Shown: positions 1-9,539, counted from the first letter of the stretch. The stretch is DNA of 64,000 bases from Alsobacter ponti (GCF_024294805.1 NZ_JANCLU010000010.1:105914-169913), one strand, 5' to 3'. Made by a program: numbers and translations. The notes: a model not told the origin generated them from the sequence alone.

Positions 1-1056
1 CTTGGCGCGGGCCACCTCGGCCTCGCTCGGGGCCTCGGCGGCGGCGCGCACGCAATCGAGCATCACCGGCACGAACTCGGGCAAGAGCTTCTCGCCGGTG
101 CCGCCATAGATGGCGAAGAATCCGGTGTCGGAGAACGGCTGGTGGAACGAGTAGACCTCGTAGCACAGGCCGCGCTTCTCGCGGATCTCCTGGAACAGCC
201 GCGAGGACATGCCGCCGCCGAGCAGGTTCGAGAATACGTGCAGGGCGTAGTGGTCCTGATCGAGGAACGACCTTCCCTCGAAGCCGACGACGAGATGGGC
301 CTGCTCCAGCTTGCGCACGCTGCGCTCGTCGCCCCCCGTCCACGCGCCGGCGGTCGGCGGGGCGGGCGGCTCGCTGGCGAAGGCTCCGAAGCGCCGGTTC
401 ACTTCTTCCACAACCTGGTCGTGGTCGACCGCGCCGGCCGCGCCGACCACCATGTCGGGGGCGCGATATTGCCGGTCGAGGAAGGAGCGCATCGATTCGG
501 CGGTCTGCGCGCGCACCGTCTTCGGCGTGCCGAGGATGCGCCGGCCGATCGGCGCGCCGCCATAGGCGGTCTCCATGAACATGTCGAACACGACGTCGTC
601 GGGCGTGTCCTCGCACGCGCCGATCTCCTGCAGCACGACGCCCTTCTCGCGCTTCAGCTCGTCCTTGTCGAAGGCGGGCTCGGTGAGGATGTCGGACAGG
701 ATGTCGAGCGCCAGCGGCACGTTTTCGCCGAGCACGCGCGCGTAGTAGGCGGTGCGCTCCACCGAGGTCTCGGCGTTGAGGTCGCCGCCAACCGCCTCGA
801 TCTCCTCGACGATGGCGAGTGCCGAGCGCCGCCTCGTGCCCTTGAAGGCCATGTGCTCGAGCAGGTGCGCCAGCCCCTGCTCGCCCGGCAATTCGTGGCG
901 CGTGCCCGCGCCGACCCACACGCCCAATGCCGCCGTGGAGAGCTGCGGCATGTGCTCGGTCACCACCCTCAGCCCGCTCGGCAGCGTCGTCACCCGGACA
1001 TGTTCGGCCCGGGGGGCGGTCCGCCGACCCTTGGACGTGGGGCGGGACTGGCTCAT
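1..1056 (-). CDS. M16 family zinc peptidase (processing peptidase-like), cut by window edge
   Basis: Metalloprotease of the pitrilysin/mitochondrial processing peptidase family. About 352 N-terminal residues are visible and the C-terminal end lies outside the window. The inverted zinc motif HLLEH is at about residues 64-68, preceded by the usual GTRHE context, and the downstream glutamate region of the N-terminal M16 domain follows. The second half-domain begins with a GGGMSSRLFQEIREKRGL stretch typical of the family. The start is the ATG that overlaps the thrC stop (ATGA), so the two are probably translationally coupled. Bacterial homologues are usually soluble peptidases of unknown substrate, and no signal peptide is seen. 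Family is certain; the physiological role is not. Confidence 0.9.
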   Translation of the reverse strand, partial: MSQSRPTSKGRRTAPRAEHVRVTTLPSGLRVVTEHMPQLSTAALGVWVGAGTRHELPGEQGLAHLLEHMAFKGTRRRSALAIVEEIEAVGGDLNAETSVERTAYYARVLGENVPLALDILSDILTEPAFDKDELKREKGVVLQEIGACEDTPDDVVFDMFMETAYGGAPIGRRILGTPKTVRAQTAESMRSFLDRQYRAPDMVVGAAGAVDHDQVVEEVNRRFGAFASEPPAPPTAGAWTGGDERSVRKLEQAHLVVGFEGRSFLDQDHYALHVFSNLLGGGMSSRLFQEIREKRGLCYEVYSFHQPFSDTGFFAIYGGTGEKLLPEFVPVMLDCVRAAAEAPSEAEVARAK

Positions 1057-2468
1057 GCGGCGCCTTTCCGCGCGGCCCGTCCGCGCTCGCTCACGAAGCG
1101 TTCGATCGCGGCCTGGTCGTTCGGGAGCACCGAGAAACGCTCCGGCCGTTCCAGAAGATCCGCCAGATGCGCGGGAAGCGCGGGCGACACGCCGGTGGCG
1201 GCACGCACGGCGTCCGGGAACTTGGCGGGATGGGCGGTGCCCAGCGCCACGACAGGCGTCGCGGGGTCCGCCGCCAGCAGGTCGCGGCCGCTGGCGACGC
1301 CCACCGCGGTGTGCGGGTCGAGCAGGTAGCCGGCCTGCGTCCAGGTGCGGCGCATCTCGGCGGCGACGGCGTCCTCGCGCACCGTGCCGGCCGAGAAGTC
1401 GGCGCGCAGCGCGGCGAGCGCGCCGGGCGCGATCTCGAAGGCGCGGCTCTGCCCCAGCGACGCCATCATGCGCCGCACGGCGGCGGCGTCGCGCCCGTGC
1501 GCCTCGAACAGCGCGCGCTCGAAGTTGGAGGAGACCTGGATATCCATCGACGGCGAGGTGGTCGGGGTTACTCCCGTCACTTCGTAGCGCCCCGTCGCCA
1601 GGGCGCGGGCGAGGATGTCGTTGGCATTGGTGGCGACGTTGAGCCGCCCCACCGGCAGGCCCATGCGCTTGGCGACCCAGCCGGCGAGCACGTCGCCGAA
1701 ATTTCCGGTCGGCGTGGAGAACGACACCTCGCGGTGCGGCGCGCCGAGGCTGACGGCGGCGGTGAAGTAGTACACCACCTGCGCCACGATCCGCGCCCAG
1801 TTGATCGAGTTGACGCCCGACAGGCCCATCTCGTCGCGGAAGCGGTGGTGGTTGAACATCGCCTTGACGAGCGCCTGGCAGTCGTCGAAATCGCCCTCCA
1901 CCGCGATGGCGTGGACGTTGGCGTCCCCCACCGTCGTCATCTGCCGGCGCTGCACCTCGCTGACGCGCCCGTGCGGGTAGAGGATGAAGATGTCGACCCG
2001 CTCGCGGCCGCGGAACGCCTCTATGGCGGCGCTGCCGGTGTCGCCGGACGTGGCCCCGACGATGGTCGCGCGCTGGCCGCGCTGCTCCAGCACGTGGTCC
2101 ATCAGCCGGCCGAGCAGCTGCATCGCCACGTCCTTGAAGGCCAGCGTCGGCCCGTGGAACAGCTCCAGCACGAAGAGATTGTCGCCGATCTGCGTCAGCG
2201 GGCAGACGGCCGGGTGGCGGAACGTGGCGTAGGCGTCGTCGACCATGCGGGCGAACGCACCCGGCTCGACCTCGCCGCCGACGAAGGGCCCGATGACCCG
2301 GCGCGCCGCCTCGGCGTAGGACACGCCGGCGAGTCCGGCGACGGCGTCGGCGGAAAATTCCGGCCAGTCCTGCGGCCAGTAGAGCCCGCCGTCCCGGGCC
2401 AGGCCGGCCAGCAGGGCGTCGGCGAAGCCGAGGGCCGGGGCTTCCCCCCGAGTGGAAACGTGCAGCAC
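1053..2468 (-). CDS. thrC: threonine synthase
   Basis: PLP enzyme converting O-phosphohomoserine to threonine. With the GTG start the protein is 471 aa, the normal length of the bacterial ThrC type. The first residues (LHVSTRGEAP) match the usual N-terminus, and the longer upstream reading has no family match. The PLP lysine is K112 in HGPTLAFKD, and the glycine-rich phosphate loop is seen in ATSGDTGSAA. The stop overlaps the start of the M16 peptidase gene by 4 bases. SURF1 lies 88 bases upstream on the same strand, and this gap contains the inverted repeat GCCGAAC/GTTCGGC (2521-2546), perhaps a weak terminator between the oxidase cluster and thrC. Confidence 0.96.
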   Translation of the reverse strand: MLHVSTRGEAPALGFADALLAGLARDGGLYWPQDWPEFSADAVAGLAGVSYAEAARRVIGPFVGGEVEPGAFARMVDDAYATFRHPAVCPLTQIGDNLFVLELFHGPTLAFKDVAMQLLGRLMDHVLEQRGQRATIVGATSGDTGSAAIEAFRGRERVDIFILYPHGRVSEVQRRQMTTVGDANVHAIAVEGDFDDCQALVKAMFNHHRFRDEMGLSGVNSINWARIVAQVVYYFTAAVSLGAPHREVSFSTPTGNFGDVLAGWVAKRMGLPVGRLNVATNANDILARALATGRYEVTGVTPTTSPSMDIQVSSNFERALFEAHGRDAAAVRRMMASLGQSRAFEIAPGALAALRADFSAGTVREDAVAAEMRRTWTQAGYLLDPHTAVGVASGRDLLAADPATPVVALGTAHPAKFPDAVRAATGVSPALPAHLADLLERPERFSVLPNDQAAIERFVSERGRAARKGAA

Positions 2469-2556
2469 GGTCGCGGTCCTTGTCTGGATCGGAAGGTAGC
2501 ACCCGAATAAGGGCTGACAAGCCGAACGCAAAGGCCTCCGTTCGGCGCGGCGGCGA

Positions 2557-3348
2557 TCAGGCGGACGCGCCGCCGTCCTCGTGGCCGCGCGCGGTCTGCT
2601 GGCGGGCGAAAAAGGCGAAAACGACGAGCAGCCCGGCGGCCAGCGCGAACCAGGTGATCGCGTATTGCAGGTGGTCGTTCGGGAAGGTCAGGCGCGTCTG
2701 CCCGCCCAGCGGCCAGCCGCCCTGGTTGGGCGTGGCGTCGGCGTCCAGCACGAACGGCGCGGCGCGCGTCAGCCCGGCGAGGCGGGCCATCTTGAGCGGG
2801 TCGCGCACGAACCACGAGTTCTTCGCCGGGTCGTCGTCGGGCAGGAACCAGCCGCGCGGCTCCGGCGCGCGCAGCAGGCCGGTGACGGCGACGCGCCCCT
2901 CCGGCAGCCCCTCGCGCCGCGCGGCTTGGTCGGTCTTTTCGGTGGGAACGAAGCCGCGGTTGACGTAAATGACGGCGCCGTCGTCGAGCTGCAACGGCGT
3001 CAGCACGTAGACGCCCTGCAGCACCTGGCCGCCGGGCCTCTCCGGCGACAGCAGGCCGTGGACGTGGATCTCCTTGTCGTGGAGGAAGCGGCCCTCGACG
3101 CGCACCTTGCGGTATTCGTAGCTCTTCGGCCGCAGCGTCGCCCACGCCGATTCCGGCGGCAGGACCTGCGGCGCGCCCCGGACGCTCTGCTCGACGCGGT
3201 GGATCAGGCGCTGCTTGGCGCCCATGCGCTCGATCTGCCAGAAGCCGAGCCCCATGAGCACGGCGAAGCCGGCCAGCGTGGCGAGCGCCGGCCAGAGCAG
3301 GCTGCGCGCACCCCGGCGGGCGGGCTTCACGGCGTCGTCGATGGTCAT
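2557..3348 (-). CDS. SURF1 family cytochrome oxidase assembly protein
   Basis: Inner-membrane assembly factor for haem-copper oxidase (Shy1/Surf1 family), 263 aa. Two terminal membrane helices (about residues 18-36 and 230-250) flank a periplasmic domain. The GFWQIERM signature follows helix 1, and the conserved VNRGFVP is in the domain. ATG at 3348 is chosen because it places the first helix as in the family and sits 2 bases after the DUF983 stop; the open frame further upstream only shadows DUF983. Last gene of the oxidase cluster; its product helps insert haem a into subunit I. Confidence 0.93.
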   Translation of the reverse strand: MTIDDAVKPARRGARSLLWPALATLAGFAVLMGLGFWQIERMGAKQRLIHRVEQSVRGAPQVLPPESAWATLRPKSYEYRKVRVEGRFLHDKEIHVHGLLSPERPGGQVLQGVYVLTPLQLDDGAVIYVNRGFVPTEKTDQAARREGLPEGRVAVTGLLRAPEPRGWFLPDDDPAKNSWFVRDPLKMARLAGLTRAAPFVLDADATPNQGGWPLGGQTRLTFPNDHLQYAITWFALAAGLLVVFAFFARQQTARGHEDGGASA

Positions 3349-3350
3349 GC

Positions 3351-3734
3351 TCACTCCAGCCGGCCCTGTTCGGCCTTGTGATGATATTGCAGGGCGATCA
3401 GCAGGCCCTTGAGCGGCCTCAACAGGCCCAGGCTCAGCACGATCGTCAGCGGCGGCCAGATCACGGCGTGCACCCACATCGGCGGCTCGTACATCACGTC
3501 GACCAGCAGCACGCCGCCGACCATCACGACGCCGACCGCCAGCATGATGAACACCGCCGGGCCGTCGCCCGAATCGGCGAAGCCGTAGTCGAGCCCGCAC
3601 GCGTCGCAGCCGGGAGCCACGGCCAGGAAGCCGCGGAACAGCTTGCCCTTGCCGCAGCGCGGGCAGCGCCCGGCGAGCCCCGCCGCGTAGGGCGAGGGGC
3701 GGGGGCCGTCATAGGCGGGGCCGGGCTCGGTCAC
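3351..3734 (-). CDS. DUF983 membrane protein with zinc-ribbon-like N-terminus
   Basis: 127-aa protein of the DUF983 family, whose biochemical function is unknown. It has a CPRC (C24/C27) and CDAC (C43/C46) pair that could hold a metal ion, followed by two predicted membrane helices (about 58-80 and 87-106). In many alphaproteobacteria this gene sits between ctaE and SURF1, as here, which suggests a role in oxidase biogenesis. That role is inferred from position only. It ends 2 bases before SURF1. Confidence 0.88.
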   Translation of the reverse strand: MTEPGPAYDGPRPSPYAAGLAGRCPRCGKGKLFRGFLAVAPGCDACGLDYGFADSGDGPAVFIMLAVGVVMVGGVLLVDVMYEPPMWVHAVIWPPLTIVLSLGLLRPLKGLLIALQYHHKAEQGRLE

Positions 3735-3753
3735 GGCGCGTCTCCGAAACGCG

Positions 3754-3777
3754 AAAGGGCGGCCGAGGCCGCCCTTT
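3754..3777 (-). terminator. hairpin between ctaE and DUF983
   Basis: AAAGGGCGGCC paired with GGCCGCCCTTT gives a near-perfect stem of about 10 bp between the ctaE stop and the DUF983 start. There is no long U-run beyond the three in the stem, so it may be a partial terminator or mRNA 3' stabiliser that lowers expression of the assembly genes relative to subunit III. Confidence 0.5.
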
Positions 3778-3794
3778 GCTGAGGGGTGGGGCGC

Positions 3795-4670
3795 TCAGTG
3801 AGCGCCGGCGGCGGCGGCGGCGGCGCCCCAGTGGGAGCCCCAAAGGTAGATCGCCACGAACAGGAACAGCCAGACCACGTCGACGAAGTGCCAGTACCAG
3901 GCGGCGAACTCGAAGCCCAGGTGCTGGTTCGGCTTGAAATGGCCGTTCATGGCGCGGATCAGGCACACCAGCAGGAACAGCGTGCCGATCAGCACGTGGA
4001 AGCCGTGGAAGCCGGTCGCCATGAAGAAGGTCGCGCCGTAGATGTTGCCTTTGAAGGCGAAGGCGGCGTGGCTGTACTCGTAGGCCTGCACGGTCGTGAA
4101 GATCGCGCCGAGGATGACGGTGAGGATCAGGCCCCACTTCACGCCGTCGCGGTCGTTGTGCAGCAGCGCGTGGTGCGCCCACGTGACGGTGGTGCCGGAG
4201 GTCAGCAGGATCAGCGTGTTGAGCAGCGGCAGGTGGAAGGGGTCGAACACGTCGACGCCCTTCGGCGGCCAGTGCCCGCCGGTGAAGTCGAAGCGGGCGA
4301 ACTGCTTGGCCTCGCCGGCGAACAGGCTGGCGTCGAAGAAGGCCCAGAACCACGCGACGAAGAACATCACCTCGGAGGCGATGAACATGATCATGCCGTA
4401 GCGGTGGCTGATCTGCACGACGCGGGTGTGGAAGCCGCCGTACTCGGCCTCCCGCGCCACGTCCATCCACCACGCGAACATGGTGTAGAGCACGCCGATG
4501 AAGCCGAGACCGAACACCACCGGGCCGGGATGCAGGCCGCCGACGGCGATCGACTTCATCCACATGATGGCGCCGACCGCCGTGACGAAGGCCGACACCG
4601 ACCCGACGAACGGCCAAGGGCTCGGATCGACGAGGTGGTAATCGTGGTGCTTGGTGTGGGCGTCGGCCAT
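3795..4670 (-). CDS. ctaE: cytochrome c oxidase subunit III
   Basis: 291-aa core subunit III of aa3-type oxidase, with seven predicted membrane helices. The N-terminus (HDYHLVDPSPWPFVGS) and the segment RYGMIMFIASEVMFFVAWFWAFFD, shown here only as family landmarks, are characteristic; the latter carries the conserved glutamate of helix 3. C-terminal WHFVDVVWLFLF is also typical. It lies downstream of ctaG in the same transcriptional direction. Confidence 0.97.
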   Translation of the reverse strand: MADAHTKHHDYHLVDPSPWPFVGSVSAFVTAVGAIMWMKSIAVGGLHPGPVVFGLGFIGVLYTMFAWWMDVAREAEYGGFHTRVVQISHRYGMIMFIASEVMFFVAWFWAFFDASLFAGEAKQFARFDFTGGHWPPKGVDVFDPFHLPLLNTLILLTSGTTVTWAHHALLHNDRDGVKWGLILTVILGAIFTTVQAYEYSHAAFAFKGNIYGATFFMATGFHGFHVLIGTLFLLVCLIRAMNGHFKPNQHLGFEFAAWYWHFVDVVWLFLFVAIYLWGSHWGAAAAAAGAH

Positions 4671-4720
4671 CGTGGTCGTTCTCCGTTGTCCGCCGAGGCT
4701 TTCAGGCCCCGGCGTTCCCC

Positions 4721-5329
4721 CTACAGTTGAGGCCGGCCTGCCTCCTTCACCCCGGCGACCGGCTTCGGCGAGCCCTTCGCGGGGAAGAAGGAGTAGGACA
4801 GCGTGATCGTGTCCGTGGTCTGGAGGTCGCGGTCCTTCTCGATCGCGGGATCGATGAAGAACACGACCGGCGCCTCCATGCTTTCACCGGGCTGCAAGGT
4901 GATCTCGGTGAAGCAGAAGCACTGGAGCTTGTTGAAGTAGCCGCCCGCCAGCTCGGGCAGCACGTTGAACGAGGCGATGCCGGTGACGGGTTTGTCGCCG
5001 ACATTGCGGATCCGGTAGAACACCGTCTTGGTGTCGCCGACGCGGGCCTCGACGGTCGGCGTCTCCGGCTCGAACCGCCAGCTCATGCCGGGCTGCACGT
5101 TGGCGTCGAGGCGCACGGTGACGACGCGCTGGCCGACCGTCTCGGACGCCTCCGTGGCGACGCGCGGCGTGCCGGCGAAGCCGGTGACCTTGCAGAACAG
5201 CGTGTAGAGCGGTACCGCGGCGAAGGCCGCGCCCACCATCGCCGCAGCGCCCAGGGCGCACGCCAGCGCCGTCCGACGCAGGGCGCGCGGGCGGTCGGCG
5301 GGGGCGGGACGGAGTTGGGGCTCGGTCAT
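4721..5329 (-). CDS. ctaG: cytochrome c oxidase assembly protein CtaG/Cox11
   Basis: Copper chaperone that delivers CuB to subunit I. 202 aa with a cytoplasmic N-terminus, one membrane helix (about 21-42) and a periplasmic Cox11 domain. The juxtamembrane cysteine C46 (TLFCKVTGF) and the copper-binding CFCF motif are present. ATG 5329 is used; a GTG at 5338 would overlap the upstream 58-aa gene's stop (GTGA) and add three residues, so it cannot be excluded. Confidence 0.95.
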   Translation of the reverse strand: MTEPQLRPAPADRPRALRRTALACALGAAAMVGAAFAAVPLYTLFCKVTGFAGTPRVATEASETVGQRVVTVRLDANVQPGMSWRFEPETPTVEARVGDTKTVFYRIRNVGDKPVTGIASFNVLPELAGGYFNKLQCFCFTEITLQPGESMEAPVVFFIDPAIEKDRDLQTTDTITLSYSFFPAKGSPKPVAGVKEAGRPQL

Positions 5330-5334
5330 GGCGG

Positions 5335-5511
5335 TCACAGCGCGCGGTTGAAGACGTTGCCGCCCAGCTTGGCGATGGTGACGATGAAGAACAGCAGGGC
5401 CAGAGCGCCGAGCGTGAGGCCGAGCGCCAGCGAGCGCGAGCGGCGTCGGCGCAGGTCCTCCTCGCTCGGCCGCCACGGCGCGGGCGGGGTCTTCGGCTCG
5501 GGGGCGGCCAT
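5335..5511 (-). CDS. 58-aa single-helix membrane protein in oxidase operon (CoxF-like)
   Basis: Very short gene between ctaB and ctaG. It has a proline-rich cytoplasmic start, a basic RRRRSR patch at 21-26 and one hydrophobic helix (about 27-47). Its ATG overlaps the ctaB stop (ATGA), and its stop lies just before ctaG, so it is embedded in the operon and almost certainly translated. A small gene at this place is common in alphaproteobacterial oxidase clusters and is sometimes called coxF. Its function is unknown; it could be an assembly or accessory subunit. Confidence 0.8.
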   Translation of the reverse strand: MAAPEPKTPPAPWRPSEEDLRRRRSRSLALGLTLGALALLFFIVTIAKLGGNVFNRAL

Positions 5512-6482
5512 CACGCGGCTCCCGCCAGGCGCGCGGCGGCGGAGGCCGCCCAGGACAGGCGCTCCAGCCCCACCACCTGCTCGACCAGCAGCGTGGCGAA
5601 CAGCAGGAAGAGGTAGAGGATGGAGACCAGGAACATCCGGATGGCGGCCTTGCGCGCGGCGTCGCCCTCGCGCACGCGGTAGACGCGCGCGGCGAGCGCC
5701 ACCATCCACGCGCCCGACAGGGCGGCGACGACCGCGTAGAGAGGCCCGCCGAAGCCCATCAGCCAGGGCGCGAGCCCGGCCGGCGCGAGCACCAGAGTGT
5801 AGAGCAGGATCTGCAGCCGCGTCGCGTCGGGCCCGGCCACCACCGGCAGCATGGGGATGCCGGCGCGGCGGTAGTCGTCCGACTTCACCAGGGCCAGCGC
5901 CCAGAAGTGCGGTGGCGTCCACAGGAAGATGATCGAGAACAGCGCGAAGCTGTCGAGGTTCACCGAGCCGGTGGCGGCGGCGTAGCCGATCATCGGCGGG
6001 ATGGCCCCCGCGGCGCCGCCGATCACGATGTTCTGCGCCGTCCGGCGCTTCAGCCACATCGAGTAGACGACGGCGTAGAAGAAGATCGTGAAGGCGAGCA
6101 TGCTCGCCGCGACCCAGTTGGCGATCAGGCCGAGGAACGTCACCGAGCCGATGGACAGCGTCAGGCCGAAGGCGAGCGCCTCGCCGGGCAGGATGCGGCC
6201 GGCCGGGATCGGCCGCTTGGCCGTGCGGCCCATCACAGCGTCGATGTCGGCGTCGTACCACATGTTCAGGCAGCCCGACGCGCCCGCCCCGACGGCGATG
6301 GCGAGCAGCGCGGCGAAGCCGAGCACCGGGTTGAGGCCCGGCGCCAGCATCATCCCGACGAGCGCGGTGAACACGACCAGCGACATCACGCGCGGCTTGA
6401 GCAGCGCGAAATAATCCGAGGCGGCGCCGTTCGACAGGCCCACCCGGCTATCGCCGTCCATGCTGTGCGTGACGAGAGACAT
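5511..6482 (-). CDS. ctaB: protohaem IX farnesyltransferase (haem O synthase)
   Basis: Polytopic UbiA-family prenyltransferase that converts haem B to haem O for the oxidase. 323 aa from ATG 6482; the open frame continues far upstream only because it lies antiphase to ctaD. The catalytic motif NMWYDADID (N-x3-D-x3-D) and the basic [10 protein letters not shown] that follows are clear. Around nine membrane helices are predicted. The stop overlaps the next small gene by 1 base. Confidence 0.96.
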   Translation of the reverse strand: MSLVTHSMDGDSRVGLSNGAASDYFALLKPRVMSLVVFTALVGMMLAPGLNPVLGFAALLAIAVGAGASGCLNMWYDADIDAVMGRTAKRPIPAGRILPGEALAFGLTLSIGSVTFLGLIANWVAASMLAFTIFFYAVVYSMWLKRRTAQNIVIGGAAGAIPPMIGYAAATGSVNLDSFALFSIIFLWTPPHFWALALVKSDDYRRAGIPMLPVVAGPDATRLQILLYTLVLAPAGLAPWLMGFGGPLYAVVAALSGAWMVALAARVYRVREGDAARKAAIRMFLVSILYLFLLFATLLVEQVVGLERLSWAASAAARLAGAA

Positions 6483-6531
6483 CGTGTCGTGGCGCTCCGG
6501 TTCGGTCGGTCCGCCGGCTGGGGCGGTCCGG

Positions 6532-6604
6532 TCCTTCGCGCCGCCGCCCTCGGGCGGAGGGGCGAAGGATCGGGGGGAAGGGGCCGGCCCGCCGGGCCGG
6601 CCCC
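6532..6604 (-). promoter_or_regulatory. two strong hairpins between ctaD and ctaB
   Basis: Hairpin 1: perfect 11-bp stem GGGGCCGGCCC/GGGCCGGCCCC with a 3-base loop (6580-6604), 6 bases after the ctaD stop. Hairpin 2: TCCTTCGC/GCGAAGGA with an inner CCGCCC/GGGCGG (6532-6569). No U-run follows, so they look more like mRNA 3'-stabilising or attenuating structures that set subunit I above CtaB than like a full terminator. Confidence 0.6.
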
Positions 6605-6610
6605 GAGGTC

Positions 6611-8224
6611 TCAGTGCTCCGCGCCGGTGATGCGGGGCAGCGTTTCGAACTGGTGGAACGGCGGCGGCGAGGGCAGCGTCCATTCCAGCGTCGTCGCGCC
6701 GGCGCCCCACGGGTTCTCGCCGGCCTTCTCCTTGCGGGCGAAGGCGGTGAACACGCCGTAGAAGAACACCAGCAGGCCGAACGCGAAGATGTAGGAGCCG
6801 AAGGACGAGATGCGCGTCCAGCCGGCGAAGGCGTCCGGATAGTCCACGTAGTGGCGCGGCATGCCGGCGAGGCCCGTGAAGTGCATCGGGAAGAACAGCA
6901 CGTTGGCGCCGACGAAGGCGATCCAGAAGTGCAGCTTGCCGATCCAGTCCGGGATCACGTAGCCGGTCATCTTCGGGAACCAGTAGTACCAGGCCGCGAA
7001 GATGGCGAACACCGCGCCGAGCGACAGCACGTAGTGGAAGTGCGCGACGACGTAGTAGGTGTTGTGCAGCTGGCGGTCGACGCCCGCGTTGGCGAGCACG
7101 ACGCCGGTGACGCCGCCGACCGTGAACAGGAAGATGAAGCCCAGCGCCCACACCATCGGCGAGGTGAAGCGGATCGAGCCGCCCCACATCGTCGCGATCC
7201 AGGAGAAGATCTTCACGCCCGTCGGCACCGCGATCACCATGGTGGCGAACACGAAGTAGCGCTGCGTGTCGAGCGACAGGCCGGCCGTGTACATGTGGTG
7301 CGCCCACACGACGAAGCCGACGGCGCCGATCGCCACCATCGCGTAGGCCATGCCGAGATAGCCGAACACCGGCTTCTTCGAGAAGGTCGAGATGATGTGG
7401 CTGATGATGCCGAAGCCCGGCAGGATCATGATGTATACTTCGGGGTGGCCGAAGAACCAGAACAGGTGCTGGTAGAGCACCGGATCGCCGCCGCCGGCCG
7501 GGTCGAAGAAGGTCGTGCCGAAGTTGCGGTCGGTCAGCAGCATGGTGATGGCGCCGGCGAGCACCGGCAGCGACAGCAGCAGCAGGAACGCCGTCACCAG
7601 CATCGCCCACGCGAACAGCGGCATGCGGTGCATGGTCATGCCCGGCGCGCGCATGTTGAGGATGGTGGTGATGAAGTTGATGGCGCCGAGGATCGACGAG
7701 GCGCCGGCGAGATGCAGCGACAGGATGCCGAAGTCCAGCGCCGGGCCGGGGTGGCCCGCGGTCGACAGCGGCGGGTACACCGTCCAGCCGCCGCCGAAGC
7801 CGGTGGAGCCGGGCGCGCCCTCGACGAACATCGAGATGACCAGCAGCGTCAGCGACGACGGCAGCAGCCAGAACGAGATGTTGTTCATGCGCGGGAACGC
7901 CATGTCCGGCGCGCCGATCATGATCGGCACGAACCAGTTGCCGAACCCGCCGATCAGCGCCGGCATGACCACGAAGAACACCATGATCAGGCCGTGGCCG
8001 GTGACGAACACGTTGTAGGTCTGCGGGTTCGAGAAGAACTGCAGCCCCGGCTCCTGCAACTCCATGCGCATGGCGATCGAGAGCGCGCCACCGATCAGGC
8101 CCGCCATGAGGGCGAAGACCAGGTACATCGTGCCAATGTCTTTGTGGTTCGTCGACAGCACCCAGCGGCGCCAGCCGGTGGGATGGTCGTGATGCGCTTC
8201 GTGCGCGAGAGCGGCATGAGCCAT
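6611..8224 (-). CDS. ctaD: cytochrome c oxidase subunit I
   Basis: 537-aa catalytic subunit of aa3-type oxidase with twelve predicted helices. Haem a and a3/CuB ligands are visible: the histidine of [23 protein letters not shown] (CuB histidine cross-linked to tyrosine), the [10 protein letters not shown] histidine pair, and [13 protein letters not shown]. The full K- and D-channel context appears intact, so this is a proton-pumping A-type enzyme. It lies 31 bases downstream of ctaC. Confidence 0.98.
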   Translation of the reverse strand: MAHAALAHEAHHDHPTGWRRWVLSTNHKDIGTMYLVFALMAGLIGGALSIAMRMELQEPGLQFFSNPQTYNVFVTGHGLIMVFFVVMPALIGGFGNWFVPIMIGAPDMAFPRMNNISFWLLPSSLTLLVISMFVEGAPGSTGFGGGWTVYPPLSTAGHPGPALDFGILSLHLAGASSILGAINFITTILNMRAPGMTMHRMPLFAWAMLVTAFLLLLSLPVLAGAITMLLTDRNFGTTFFDPAGGGDPVLYQHLFWFFGHPEVYIMILPGFGIISHIISTFSKKPVFGYLGMAYAMVAIGAVGFVVWAHHMYTAGLSLDTQRYFVFATMVIAVPTGVKIFSWIATMWGGSIRFTSPMVWALGFIFLFTVGGVTGVVLANAGVDRQLHNTYYVVAHFHYVLSLGAVFAIFAAWYYWFPKMTGYVIPDWIGKLHFWIAFVGANVLFFPMHFTGLAGMPRHYVDYPDAFAGWTRISSFGSYIFAFGLLVFFYGVFTAFARKEKAGENPWGAGATTLEWTLPSPPPFHQFETLPRITGAEH

Positions 8225-8255
8225 TTTGTGTCTGTCCCGTTGGCGGATGGTCGGT

Positions 8256-9110
8256 TTACTCGGCGGCGGGCGCGCGGGCGGCGACCCGCACGGCGCCGTC
8301 CTCGGCCGAGGCGAACTTCTTCTTGGCGTCCGCGAGCCAGGTGGCGTAGTTGGCCTGGCTCACCACGCGGATGGCGATCGGCATCTTGTAGTGGTTCTGG
8401 CCGCACAGGCGCGAGCACTGGCCGTAGTAGATGCCCTCGCGGTCGGTCTTGAACCAGGTCTGGTTGAGCCGGCCCGGGATGGCGTCCATGCGGAAGCCGA
8501 GCGACGGAACCGAGAACGAGTGGATCACGTCGTTGCCGACGATCTGCAGCACCACCGTCTTGCCGGCGGGCACCACCATCTCGTTATCGACCGCGAGCAG
8601 GTAGGGCTGGCTGGCCTTCTCCGCGTCCGCCTGCTCCAGCGGGTTGCTGTCGAACTTGAAGCCGCCTTCCTCGCCCGGGTACTCGTAGGACCAGTACCAC
8701 TGGTTGCCGTAGACCTTCACGGTCATGTCGGCCTTGGGCAGCTCGATCTGCAGCTTCAGCAGCCGGAAGGAGGGGATGGCGATGCCGACCAGGATCAGCA
8801 CCGGAATCACCGTCCAGGCGATCTCCAGCCCGGTGTGATGGGTGGTGCGCGAGGCGACCGGGTTCTTCTTCTCGTTGAAGCGGACCACCACCGTCACCAG
8901 CAGCGCCAGCACGAACAGCGAGATCAGGGTGATGATCCACACCAGCGCGGTGTGCAGGTTGTGGGCGGCCTCGGCCACCTCCGTCACCGGCTCCTGCAGG
9001 CCGAGCTGGTAGTGGGCCGGTTGACCGATCCCGGCGGCGAGCGCGGCCCCGCCCGAACCGAGAACGAGAGCCGCCGCGGCGAGCGCTGAACGGTTCCAGG
9101 AACGAGTCAT
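8256..9110 (-). CDS. ctaC: cytochrome c oxidase subunit II
   Basis: 284-aa CuA subunit that accepts electrons from cytochrome c. It has a signal peptide (about 1-25), two membrane helices (about 57-80 and 95-116) and a periplasmic cupredoxin domain. The CuA ligands are in [17 protein letters not shown] (C-x3-C, H, M). An alanine-rich C-terminal tail follows. First gene of the oxidase cluster; its promoter must lie in the 430-base gap to the right. Confidence 0.97.
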   Translation of the reverse strand: MTRSWNRSALAAAALVLGSGGAALAAGIGQPAHYQLGLQEPVTEVAEAAHNLHTALVWIITLISLFVLALLVTVVVRFNEKKNPVASRTTHHTGLEIAWTVIPVLILVGIAIPSFRLLKLQIELPKADMTVKVYGNQWYWSYEYPGEEGGFKFDSNPLEQADAEKASQPYLLAVDNEMVVPAGKTVVLQIVGNDVIHSFSVPSLGFRMDAIPGRLNQTWFKTDREGIYYGQCSRLCGQNHYKMPIAIRVVSQANYATWLADAKKKFASAEDGAVRVAARAPAAE

Positions 9111-9539
9111 GCCTTCTGATCTCCCGAATTTCCCCCGGGTCTTCGCGGCCTCGCGAACTCAGCCGACCGACCGGTCAAGGACGTGCCCTGTGCGACACGT
9201 GGCAACCACCAGTGAGTTTGATCTAGCGCAAAAACCACAAAGCCGCGCGAAGCGCAACGCCGTCAAACGACTAAAGTTGGTGTTTACCGGGTCGCTTGAG
9301 GGAGTTTCCCGCCGGCGTTGCCCAACGGTTGCGCGCAACCTGTCCTCGGGCCCTGCCCGCGCTTGACACTCGCGTCCGGAAGTGGTCCGAACGCTGGTCG
9401 AGGTGCGTCGGCGCTGCCGGCGGGCCGCGCGACAGCGCTTGCGTTCGCGCAAGGCAAGTCCGGTTCTGGAAAGCCCGCGTCGGGCAGCTCGCGTGAGGCA
9501 GTCCCGCGCAAGGCAGTCCCGCGCAAGGAAGGTGGCCGC
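9111..9539. other. intergenic region between divergent ctaC and ialB-like genes
   Basis: About 430 bases hold the promoters of two divergent genes. On the minus side an AT-richer patch (about 9205-9285) is the likely ctaC control region, but I cannot point to a convincing -35/-10 pair. On the plus side lies a 15-bp perfect tandem duplication (9496-9525). No open frame here has family features. Confidence 0.5.
9496..9525. repeat. 15-bp perfect tandem duplication
   Basis: The unit AGGCAGTCCCGCGCA occurs at 9496-9510 and again directly at 9511-9525, with related degenerate copies just upstream (around 9450-9465). It ends 14 bases before the ialB-like start codon. Confidence 0.85.

Noticed and set aside
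9440-9530. CRISPR-like repeats
   Set aside because: The tandem 15-bp units are directly adjacent without spacers, and no cas genes are present.
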